Shown here piece after piece: positions 54,036-64,000 of a stretch of 64,000 bases of DNA. A model generated the notes under the pieces. The model saw only the letters and a list, made by a program, of their open reading frames with translations, was not told the origin of the DNA and made no database searches. Made by a program: the position numbers and the translations under genes. Within the stretch, counting starts at the first letter, position 1. Each line of letters begins with the position of its first letter. Source of the stretch: Mytilus edulis (taxonomy: Eukaryota; Mollusca; Bivalvia; Mytilida; Mytilidae); the NCBI RefSeq assembly GCF_963676685.1, contig NC_092346.1, positions 41,971,289 through 42,035,288 of the forward strand, written 5' to 3'.

Positions 54036-55235
54036 TAAGACCTTAGATTTCTACATCTGCTTTTAATCTTTGAGTATTACTGATAAAATTACTTTTTTTG
54101 TAAACAAATGTATTGTTAGGGACGACATCAAAAGTTCAATGTAGGATAAAAAACTTAATTCAAATAGTTTTTTCACTGACCCCCCACCCCCCTCTTAACT
54201 TAATTTGGAAAAAATTGATTGACCAATAGGGATATATGTAAAAATCGATTTTAGATATACAAAACTTGCAGAATTTTAACCCCCACCCCCAAACTATTTG
54301 ATTTAAGTTTTTTATCCTACATCCATCTTTTGATGTCGTCCCTTATGAAAAAGAAGTTGCTCTGATCAGCTTTTTTTTTTTTTTTAGTCTAAGTGTAAAA
54401 GAATACAACTTTAATATGGTAAGCATTTATACTGGAACAACTAATCTCTTCAGAAGCATATTATTACTTCAATTTTATATGCACCAATGACCATGCAATA
54501 CTACTGAGGCATATTTATACTTCGAAGATGCAGAATTATTTTGTGAACCATATTGAAATTTTAATAATCATATTTCGAAATCCTTTTAGTTATTTTTACA
54601 AAATTATTTTACAAAATTATTTTAGACAAAAATTACTGTAGGCAGTATAATAGTTGAGGGTTGTGAAGATATAGGCCAAAAAGTAACATCTACATTGTAA
54701 CACTCAGTGGTGTAAAAAAATAGTGTAAAAGTCTAAATTTTATAAAGTCTGTGTTCTTTAAATATTTGTCCCCCCAAATTTTGTTTTGACAATGATGTAA
54801 ACGTGAGTGGGGACTAAGCAAAGTTTACCCCACTTTGCACCCTTGGACTCCTATGCCCTAAGGCCTTGACCTTACCTCACATGACACGCAAATACTTATC
54901 TCGACTTCACAGCCTTTTGACATTAAAAAGACAACAAAAAAACAGTGACCTAACGTATATCTCAACTTTAGAAGATCTTAGAAAGTTTTCAAAAAGAAGA
55001 CACATTCAAATGCAAGAGTTAGTAATCGTTAAAGTTGATGGATAATTATTTATCCAAAGAAGGAGCAAGATGTAGATGATAGACGGCTACGCTCAATCAA
55101 TTATTCGAACACATTTATATAAGAGTGAGGTCAAGGTGAAAAAAAATGTCTAATACATAATTATTGTTAGGACTTATTATCTTTTATTTTTATATTCAAG
55201 TTTCTGTAATTGATTTTGTAATTAATTTATATAAT
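54036..55235. repeat. Tandem duplicate, copy 2 (with insertions)
   Basis: Starts 'ttaagaccttagatttctac' and follows copy 1 with two large differences: a 224-bp MITE (54119-54342) and about 170 extra bases near 54996-55165. It ends about 265 bases before the kinesin start codon. Confidence 0.85.
54119..54342. mobile_element. Harbinger-like MITE, 224 bp, with known empty site
   Basis: GGGACGACATCAAAAG and its inverted copy are the outermost part of terminal repeats of about 52 bp with four or five mismatches (inner part ATGTAGGATAAAAAACTTAA). TTA flanks both sides (54116-54118 and 54343-54345) and occurs once at the homologous site in copy 1. A 3-bp TTA duplication is typical of PIF/Harbinger. 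Confidence 0.85.
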
Positions 55236-55500
55236 CTTTAAAAGTTAACGTTTGTATATCAATATTTCTTGATATGGGGATTTAATACAAACGAGCGCAC
55301 CTTGGTGTTTATAGGTTTTTACCTTTGAGTCAAACGCTTCGATGATTATGATCGAGTAGTTAAATGACCGTGATCAACAAAGTTGATTTGGAAATATTGT
55401 GGGAGCTGTGATAAAAGTTTTCTTACAGTTTGGAATCGTTCTCTATAATGTATTTATTTATTTGGAGGACTAAAATAGACAATGGATAAAAAATGATACG

Positions 55501-58500
55501 ATGTCGAATGTTAAAGTAGCGGTGCGAGTTCGTCCGATAAATAAAAGGTAAAAAGTTAGCGAAGTTTTCAGAGAAACTAAAATATAAAAGTTAAATAAGT
55601 TGTTTTATACCCTTAAATCAATGCAGACACAGCTGTCGTTTACTGAATAAGGATGTAACATTAAATTTTGTGCTTTATATTTACAGAGAATTAGATCAAA
55701 ATGGCAAAAGTATCGTGGATACAAATGGGGATGCAATTAGTGTAACAAATATAAAGGTAAGACAAGATTGGAAGACTTTAAAAAATTTGAACAAACATAC
55801 AATGTTCCACTTTAATAGTGCAAACTTTGAAGTTTTATTTTACCACAACAAAGTATTACTAAAGAAGAAACCACGGTGCTGTGTTGATCTGAAGGGAACA
55901 GTGGGTACTATTATAAGCAAGGGGTGTGCATCCAGGGGCAGGGCATATATTTTTGCTTAATTGAATTGCCCTATCAATGGGTGCCTAATAATTTTTGTCT
56001 GCTCTTGAGGGTTTAATGTTATGCATCAAATTCAAACAAGGGCTTGAGCACGCTTATCGTGCTAACATGTCATAAAAGAATTTAAATAATTATTTTTATA
56101 ACACATATAAAAAAATTCTCATCCATTATTATGTTTATGCAGCAAGATAGGATTTTATCTTTGTAAATAAACTGAACAAAAAAGTTAAATTTGCAATATT
56201 TCCTTCCTATCTAGTTAAGTATGACCTATTACTAGCGAACCATGTATTTTTAGTTATTGGTGTTGTTTACATTTTGTTTATTTAGTCAATGAAATATAAT
56301 TCATGTCATGTACAAAAAAAATGTATATGAATTGAAAATACAATAACATGTGTAAGGGATGTTACATGTATGTTGATGGATTTTACGTTGACACACATTG
56401 TATTGTATTTTTATACTGTTCAAATTTTCATCCTAGAGCAACAGCAGTTTATTAATTTTTCTATTGGTTAATTGATGCTTGCAGCGATGACTATATTGAT
56501 TTAAAACATGTTTATGTCCTATGATACATGGTACACATGCATTTGCATTGTACTTAAATCAACATTTGTTAATATGTTATGATTTGCAATTAGCAACTTC
56601 TTTTGAAATTATGGAAGTTTAAATTTGCATAAAGTATTTCAAAAGTTTGGCAGTAGATGTAGGCTGGTGTTCTCTAATTGTTGAATTTAATTCAGAATAG
56701 TGTAGTATAATTTGACTGACAGAAAAATTACATCCATCATGTTCATGATGTTATTGTACATGTATGATAAATTCAAAAATTAAAAGTCATTGCTGGGATT
56801 GTTGCCAATACTAGATTTATATCCATAATAAATTGGCTTGTAACAGTACAATCCTTAGATCATAAATTTTATAATTTGAGTAAGTGAATTTTTAAAGTGT
56901 AACCAAAAAATCAATAGTATGAAAAATACATTTTTCAAATCAGGTTTCCTCTAGCTGGAAAGTTTTTAATATTAGTTATCCCCTTACATGTGTTTTGAGT
57001 AAATGAATTTTGAAAGTGTAACCAAAAATTAAGAGAATAACATTTTTTTTTTAAATCTGGTTTCCCCTTGTGATGTTTTTTAGCATTACATGTATTTAGC
57101 CCCATACATGTACACTCAGTGTTTGTCATATCTTGAAAATGACCTTAAAACCCAAATGGCATTGAAATAAAAGGGCAGTTTTGGCGTAACTCCATAATCA
57201 TGGTTTATCACATTTAACTGCCGCCTACAAGACAATAGGTTTTTGTAATATCATAAATATTTTTATTATTACATGCTTAAACTACGTTAAAGAGAATGCC
57301 CTATTTTGTACAACCAACACAGGTAATCCCGTGATCCATGTTATTACAGTTTACACCTTTTGGAATTTATTCAATAACGGCAGATTTTTAAAACCATCTA
57401 GTGGAACCAGTTTTTTGTAATACCGTGAAATATAAAAATAATGATTTTTTTCTTCATTGATACTATATCATGTATATTGAATGTTCTAAACAAAAAGTGT
57501 CACAGCCTAGCAAATTTTAAAATCCCGCTATCATCATGATCATTTTGTTTTGTATTTATAAATGAAGAATGTGTTATTGAAATATCATGCAGGCCCATGT
57601 ATTTGAAAATTGTGTATGTTACGATTCATGACAGTTGTGAAGTTTTAAATGTATAATTTATGCTAATATTCCCTTTGAAATGTCCTAGGTATTGAAACTG
57701 AAAATTAGCATGATTAGACACTATAGTATTTAAAATGATAGAGTATTTACATTTTCCGTTTTTGTAATATATATGCAAATTTTAAAGGGAAAACATAGTA
57801 ATTGTTTTCTATTTCTGTATATTCTATCTTTTTAATTGAACTATGACATAACGGTAAATATCAATATATGTTTGATGCTATTGACTGTTGATCTATAGCA
57901 TGATATTGCAAAAATCACAAAGGTTGCAAATGTTGATCAAGAGATAGAGGATAGTTGTAAATTCAGAAATTATTGCAAAGTTTTAATCAATGCGTAAAAG
58001 GTTCACATTATAAAAAAACTTGCATTAACATTTTCAGTAGTGATTTCCCTACGTAATTTTTTTTCAATCACACTTAAAACTAGTGGATTTCACACTTTTT
58101 CAGAGGGCAAAATGGTTAAGGATTTGTAATAATAAATGCACACATTAATTAAAAGATTTACAATATTGGATTGTAAATGAGATCAAAACCTCTTTAAACA
58201 TAGGAAAAAGACATCTTAAAAATCTAGCTCAGCTTGTTTGTCTTGTACAAAACAGGTTTCATATTCTTGTCACATTTACATGTTCTTGTCCTGAATATAT
58301 ACAGTTAGCTAGTTAGTGAAACAGTGAACCTGTTACCATCATCATTGTCTTTGCTTCTGAAGGTTTCAGAATGTATATCTCCATTTAAGGATTAACTTTG
58401 TATACAAGAAAACTTGGAAACTCACAAAAAATGAAAGTCAATAAACATGATAAAAACCTACATGTACATGTACAACACATTTTTGTCACATTAAAAACAA

Positions 58501-59673
58501 AATCACCCTTTTTACAAAATTCATATTAAAAAAATGTCTACACTACAGTACAATGAGTACATGGATATATTTTAGGGTAAAAATGATATTAAAATATCCA
58601 AGACCAGATTTACATCGGGATGAATTGGGTTTACACTAAAAATCTATTGGTTGTTGATTTAGTGATAGATTCTTATTGATATGTCACAAGATTTAAGTCC
58701 TTGTCCAAACATCAGTGATGTTATCTTCTATGTCATTTCAAATATTTCCTGCCAAAAATCACTTCAGGGTTAAATTTATACACCATGTACACAGGGATGT
58801 CCTGCCAGACCCATAATTCTTCTTGAATAGGCTACTTAAATTCACTTATCTTTTTCATTTTTTAACAGGATATAAGTTTGCTTAATAAATATCTTTATTG
58901 CTGAAATTGGATGAGTTGAAGAGATTTTTTTCTAGAACTATAACTGTAAGAAAAAAGATGTTATATGTATGATTGCCAATGAGACAACTCGCCACAAGAG
59001 ATATGAAAAAGATTTTTTGACTTGTATTTTTGCAGAAAGTATTCAAGATCAACACTCAATGGTATTTCCCTTTTGTGTAAAACTCATATATATGCATTTA
59101 ATGCAGATGCCTGTCGAAGCCTTTCAATTTACTACATATATATAAATATGTAAACTGGTGACAGCTACAAGTCAAAGTATTGCCTTAAACATATATTCAT
59201 TTTGTGCAATACTGGTACAGTATAGTAATCTATATAAAAAACCAACTTCGAATTTTTGCAGAAAGTATTCAAGATCAACACTCAATGGTATTTCCCTTTT
59301 CTGTAAAACTCATATATATGCATTTAATGCAGATGCCTGTTGAAGCCTTTCAATTTACTACATGTATATAAATATGTAAAATGGTGACAGCTACAAGTCA
59401 AAGTATTGCCTTAAACATATACCGGTATTCATTTTGTGCAAAACTGGTACAGTATAGTAATCTATAAAAAAAAACAACTTCGAAAGTAGAACAATGAACA
59501 AAGTCATTAAATGAAATGATATATTTATCCTATTTATTATTATTTTATGATTATAGGTAGACAGCAATGCTGAATATGGAGACAGTAGAGAAAGGATAAA
59601 AACTTTTACATTTGATTATTGTTATGATTCGACTGGAGAGCCACATTCCCCTCAGTATGCTCCTCAGCAACTG
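55501..59673 (+). CDS. Kinesin-3 motor, KIF16B/STARD9-like, N-terminal exons (partial)
   Basis: Exons 55501-55547, 55687-55756 and 59557-59673 encode the first 78 residues; the gene continues past the window. The protein starts MSNVKVAVRVRPINKR, the first strand of the kinesin motor domain, followed by the variable loop (ELDQNGKSIVDTNGD, then SVTNIK). The third exon has GDSRERIKTFTFDYCYDS and then PQYAPQQ. The GDSRE...FDYCY...PQYA pattern fits the KIF16A (STARD9) and KIF16B branch better than KIF1 or KIF13. Phases are 2, 0 and 0; donors are gtaaaa, gtaaga and gtgagt. The P-loop exon (GQTGSGKT) was not found before 64000, so intron 3 exceeds 4.3 kb. Kinesin-3 motors move vesicles or organelles towards microtubule plus ends. 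The subfamily call rests on a short stretch. Confidence 0.85.
58955..59010 (+). repeat. R1 repeat fragment
   Basis: 'tatgattgccaatgagacaa' and 'ctcgccacaagaga' match the R1 5' end. Confidence 0.65.
59031..59482. repeat. 226-bp tandem duplication before kinesin exon 3
   Basis: 'tgcagaaagtattcaagatc' starts the copies at 59031 and 59257. Both run through 'cctttcaatttactacat', 'ggtgacagctacaagtcaaa' and 'acaacttcga' with few differences, so the event is fairly recent. Confidence 0.95.
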
Positions 59674-62127
59674 GTGAGTTTAGGTGTTGATGAAGTATGG
59701 GGAGAGACATGACTTAGATGATGATTACTTCTTCATATTTTTGAAAGGGATAATAGTTTATCCTATATTATAATATCAAGTCTGGGAAAATCATGAAGTG
59801 AAAATAAGTTTGTCCAAAGTCAGGTTGAAAATAGATATATCCCAAATAAAATAGTTATTTATGAAATTAAATTGCATGCAATATTTTAAAACAACCAATT
59901 ATTTCAGGCAATGGACATAATGGATGCTTATAACAACAAAAAATACCATATAACTGGTCAATCCAGTTTATCAAATTGTCATACCTAGAATTTCAATGTA
60001 CACACAATGTATGATAGATACATGTATCTTTTACTTTGGTTTGTGTAAGTTATTTTTCAAATGTCTTGGGGTCGATCAAATTTTGACTAGTAATTAATGT
60101 TCATAAACATTTTGTAAAGAATTAAAAATAAAAATTAAGGTTTTCGTATGTTTAGTGTAGGTGTTAAACTTAAATTTTAGGATATATCATTTGCTCAACG
60201 AATATGCTTCAATATATTTGTTAAGATCTGAAAATATACTAATTGAAATATTAAAGTTCTGTGAAAACCTAAACCTTTTAGAACAATTTGAATGCCATTT
60301 TTGAGTATAGGATTAGGATAGAAAAGATCTAATCATTAAATTAATGTGTTATTGACACATATTTAAATACCTCGTTCTTTTCTTTAATTAAGGTTATTAG
60401 CTCAAAAGGTGTCTATTACTTCTATTGTGTGTAGAAGAAAAACAACATGTTATGTATTGAAATGAAACTTTAATAAGGGGTGCATGTAAAATATTACTTA
60501 TAATTCCCTTATACTTCTTAAGTTCAATGGTATTTTATATACAACTTATTTGAAAAAAAATACTTGTTGAGTCAAGCTTTCGGCACAACATTATAATTCC
60601 CGATAAATCAATTAGTTTATTATTTATCACAGTATATAACTTGAGTATCAATTATATTTTTTAAGTTTGATATAGTAGCCGAGGTCAACACGAGTGACAA
60701 ATTGTATGTCACAGATAAGATGGTTGACATGACCCTAATTACCTGTATCTCCGGGTCGTCAATACCTGTTATTGACATCTCTCTGTTTTTGTACTTTTTT
60801 TTAATCCTAAAGCTAACAAAAGGAATAGAAGAGAAAGCTAACAAAATAAACACTCTCATCAGAGTGCGTCTGTTTTTAAAATGTGACGTGGGAATTTGTT
60901 TTGGACATTGAAAGTACATTGTCTTTGTTTTAAAAGGAAATCTAGCTATATTGATCTCTTCCACTAGATTTTTATTTAAGAAATAAACTTTTTCATAAAA
61001 TTAAATTTGATTAGATTTTAAGAGGTTTTTTATTGATTGTGGTGTAAATGTCAACATTATCATTTTCAAAAGTTTCAAATATTGGAACACTCAGATTTAT
61101 TGTAGCAGTCAGTCTGCGTATAGAAGAACCATTGCATTAAAATCATGTGTACATGTAATCATGGATGCTAGCTTGCAGCTCATTTTGCTTAAATGTTGTG
61201 CACCATGAAGTCATGTTTATTTGATGTACATGGACATTTAATATGCAATTCTTGACAGAAGTGAAGCTCTCTAAAATACTAAATAAAATGACACTTTTAT
61301 TCTCCTTCAAATATTAATTTTATATCATCTTATTTTTGAACCTAAAATTTTAAGTCTTAAACAAACAGACTTTTTAAATGAAAAAAAAGTTGATTAAAAT
61401 TCTTTAATCTTACGAAATTTAGAGATATATATAATTTTTTTCTTGTGGTAAAATTTAAAATTTTTAAATCATTCTTTCAACATTAATAATTGAATAATGT
61501 GCAGTTGAAACGCATATGGGAGTAAACAAATGTTTATTGTAAAATTTTCAAATTGTGAAAAAAATACAAGGTGCATTTTGTTTAAAAGTCATTCTTTAAA
61601 AGAAGATTAAAGCAAGAGACCCTGTAGTTTAAAAGGAACTTCAGACTAATTTTAATACACCAGAACAAACAAATGTATTGTGTATTCAATAACAAATCAA
61701 AAGAAAGAGAAACTGTAGATGTTCATTTCAAAAGAAAGTTTTGTTCTGGGTGTAGTTATAAAGGGGTAGACTATCCGAGTACAATCAGATAAAGTTTCTA
61801 TGTGATTTTCGTCAAACAATACATTTAAAGTTAGTTTTTCAAAAACATGTATTAACGGAACATGTACTATCAGTTAAAAAATATGATACTTTTCAATTTT
61901 AGGAAGAACTATCGGTCCTTTTTTGAAAGTTGATTGATTGATTAGATTTAAAACCACTGTCTGCATTCATATAATTTCATGTTTGGAGATAACTTTGTTG
62001 ACAGGGTTTTCTAACATTGGGTACTGTGACCCTGTATTACATAATTCATGCAAAAGTTAAATAATCAGACAGACAGAAGTTCTAGTTAATTCTATTTGAA
62101 AACTCTGGGGTTACACTTTAGAGATTA

Positions 62128-62230
62128 AAAAAAGAAGATGTGGCATGATTGCCAATGAGACGACTCTTCACAAAAAAACAGATGACACAGAAATTAACAA
62201 CCATAGGTCACTGTACTGCCTTCAAGAATG
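62128..62230 (+). repeat. R1 repeat fragment
   Basis: 'gaagatgtggcatgattgcc', 'cagaaattaacaaccatagg' and 'cactgtactgccttcaa'. Abuts the SINE at 62232. Confidence 0.75.
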
Positions 62231-62231
62231 G

Positions 62232-62483
62232 GCTTGGGCCTTGGTGGCCGAGTGGTCTAAGTAGTTACTACTGTAATCACTAGCCGGTCAACACTGAGGT
62301 TGTGAGTGCACTCGACTTCAATCTTCATTGACTAGGATTGTCAGTTTTCCTATCGAAGGTCAGTGGTTTTCTCCGGGCACTCCGGCTTCCTCCACCAATA
62401 AAAACTGTCCGTCACGAAATAGCCTAAATGCGGTGCTTAAAAGTGGTGTTAAAACAACAAAAATCAAAAATCAAATCAAGAAT
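62232..62483 (+). mobile_element. tRNA-derived SINE with central conserved block
   Basis: The head 'ccttggtggccgagtggtct' has a Leu/Ser-type A box and 'gaggttgtgagtgcactcga' is a degraded B box. A central block 'ttctccgggcactccggctt' then 'cctccacc' matches a conserved domain I recall from molluscan SINEs. The tail 'aacaacaaaaatcaaaaatc' is A-rich. Confidence 0.75.
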
Positions 62484-62823
62484 GAGCTAAGCTCATACTG
62501 CATTCCTCAGTCAGGATCCTACTTCGTCAAAATTATCTCCCCATTACGCCAGTTCATTTTCACAATCGTAAAAATGGAAGCCATTGTAGCGATGACACGC
62601 TACCAATTTTGCTCTTGGAAACCGATAAATTTATCCACATTGCACCAATACGATCCTTATATGTCAGTTATATTTTAAAAGACAAATGTATCAACTAGCT
62701 AATGAGCATCAGTTAATGATCTTGTCTGCATTGATTCAACTTAAAACTATTGTCTGATTGGTTGTTAGGTGGAATTTTCGAAAAATCATAAACAATTAAA
62801 AAAAATCTAATTAAATATTTCGT

Positions 62824-63390
62824 GGAAGGGCAGACTAGATTTTTTCAGTGGTTGAAGACTATAAACCCTAGTTATCACACACAAAAAATAAGAATTTTTC
62901 GAAGATATGCATTTTCATCATCCAACTTGTAAGACTGTCGTCAAGTACTTTCAGTAAAAAAATAGCTATTCGAACACACCTTCCCTGTTTGTGTGACTCA
63001 TTAGATAGGTATTTCACTTGACCCATATATTTCATCTTTTAGTACTGTTATTTTTTTGTGTTATAAAGTCAACCTGTAGCTTTAATTTATAAAAATGATA
63101 GAATCTGAAGCGAGACGATGTATGAAATATTCTTACTTTGAACGATATCAAGACAAAATACTCAACTCAAACACGCCCTAACATAAAAAGGTGCACTCGA
63201 TTTTCTCTTTTCGATACAATTGTTACCTATTTTTTGTAATTTTTTCTTCAGTCACATAATGGAAGGGCAGACACGAAAATTACTGAACTAATAGATTGAT
63301 ATCTTTTCCGTCCGTGGTAATTTTTTCAAAAATATCGGAGGTTATGCATTTTTGTCATCCAACTTGAAAGATACCCATGTCGTCGACTTG
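62824..63390. repeat. Diverged direct repeat, about 437-bp spacing
   Basis: 'ggaagggcaga' at 62824 and 63261, and 'atgcattttcatcatccaac' versus 'atgcatttttgtcatccaac', occur in the same order about 435-437 bases apart. Alignment between these anchors is weak, so this is an old duplication or two related element ends. Confidence 0.5.
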
Positions 63391-64000
63391 ATATCTAATT
63401 GTTCTGCTAAACTATGTACTAGATAAATTGAAAACTTATGCAAATGGTGTTTTTGAAATAAAACACCTCGTAATTGAGAAGAAAATTGCAGTTTTGTTTG
63501 TTTCTATTAACTTTTTAAAAATTTGTCACTATAGTAAACAATACAGTTAACATTTATCGCCTTCTCTAATAGAGAGCTTCGATTCTTTTGTTCTATTTCA
63601 ACCTGGTTTCCGACTGTAGTTTAGAAAATCTTTCTTTGCATTTGTTATACACTATATGAATTTTAATAAATTTCATTTGGATATATAAAATAAATCAACG
63701 AGTCAAACAATATTTTATTGGAAATTAAAAAAAACAAATTGTTCTATATTATGAATTATCATGCTGTTGGTCAATATAAACTAATAGTGTTATATATATA
63801 TATTTGTACATATATTAAAGTTTTAACCAAATAAACCTACAATCTCAATGTTTGTAAACACCATTATTGTCAGCTGTTAGTTTTCATCAATTATAATATT
63901 GGTCAATATTCTTGACCTTATTTTCAGTATTTGAGGAGATTAAAGGGATACATTTTATCTTATTTTATCTAAATCTAGTGATCAAATTTAGAAATATCCA

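Larger units (their letters stand above)
47220..55500. other. SYT 3' UTR and intergenic region before the kinesin gene
   Basis: AATAAA at 48884 is a plausible 3' end for the SYT transcript. After that come a MITE (49141-49352), R1 copies (50180-50270 and 51470-51730), an ATG microsatellite (52015-52038), a GGCGGATCCAG MITE (52660-52812), dispersed-repeat sequence near 52865-53000 and a diverged tandem duplication (53262-55235). 47400-48850 and 49600-50150 hold nothing I can support. Confidence 0.6.
55757..59556 (+). other. Intron 2 of the kinesin gene (3.8 kb)
   Basis: Contains a decayed MITE relative starting near 57953, an R1 fragment (58955-59010) and a two-copy 226-bp tandem duplication (59031-59482) that ends about 75 bases before exon 3. 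Two diverged copies of 'agtgtaaccaaaaa' lie near 56895 and 57013. The rest is AT-rich with nothing supportable. Confidence 0.65.
59674..64000 (+). other. Start of kinesin intron 3 (continues past the window)
   Basis: Contains an R1 fragment (62128-62230), a tRNA-derived SINE (62232-62483) and a diverged direct repeat (about 62824-62950 and 63261-63390). Nothing coding was recognised; an acceptor-like ttttcag at about 63927 opens a frame that stops within about 50 bases. Confidence 0.6.

Noticed and set aside
60620..60964. Reverse frame of 114 codons in kinesin intron 3
   Set aside because: Low-complexity AT-rich composition, no recognised motif, and antisense to the gene.
62328..62678. 116-codon forward frame
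   Set aside because: Begins inside the SINE and reads through its tail; no protein similarity evident.
63927..64000. Fourth kinesin exon after ttttcag
   Set aside because: All frames close within about 50 bases or lack motor-domain motifs; the P-loop is not present.

Overview
The window is AT-rich, intron-rich animal DNA. Coding exons are short, bounded by GT/AG sites and separated by kilobases of repeats. Several interspersed repeats look like families known from marine mussels, and there is a free-standing C1q-domain gene of the kind that is massively expanded in bivalves. I infer a bivalve mollusc, most likely a mussel (Mytilidae). No bacterial, phage or intact viral gene was seen.

Layout. 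(1) 1-4.5 kb, + strand: a complete two-exon OPA3-like mitochondrial gene (copy A). (2) 7.6-10.3 kb, - strand: a complete three-exon secreted C1q-domain gene with signal peptide, linker exon and C1q exon. (3) 16.3-19.1 kb, - strand: a second complete OPA3-like gene (copy B) with the same intron position and phase, followed by a decayed third copy of exon 2. (4) About 19.5/23.6-47.2 kb, + strand: a synaptotagmin-14/16 orthologue in eight firm exons, all splice-phase compatible, encoding a transmembrane exon, an acidic/Ser-rich linker and two C2 domains without most Ca2+ ligands. A ninth exon at 28286-28448 looks like an alternative first exon giving a form without the transmembrane segment. (5) 55.5 kb to the right edge, + strand: the first three coding exons of a kinesin-3 motor (KIF16B/STARD9-like), which runs off the window.

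The genes have no operon-like relation. OPA3-like proteins act in mitochondria, the C1q protein is secreted, and SYT14/16 and kinesin-3 proteins act in membrane traffic. The only shared regulatory arrangement suggested is a possible head-to-head promoter between OPA3 copy B and the synaptotagmin gene near 19.1-19.5 kb.

Introns and intergenic DNA are packed with non-autonomous elements. Several can be delimited exactly: two hAT-type elements of about 1.1 and 1.3 kb with perfect 8-bp target duplications; a Harbinger-like MITE whose empty site survives in a neighbouring tandem duplicate; foldback elements; minisatellite-bearing elements with 147-152 bp and 161 bp units; tRNA-derived SINEs; and many copies of two dispersed families, here called R1 (GAAGATGTGGTATGA core) and R2 (GACGCGCGTTTCGTC core). 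The best candidates for something new are the dual N-termini of the synaptotagmin gene and the OPA3 duplication with its relic exon.
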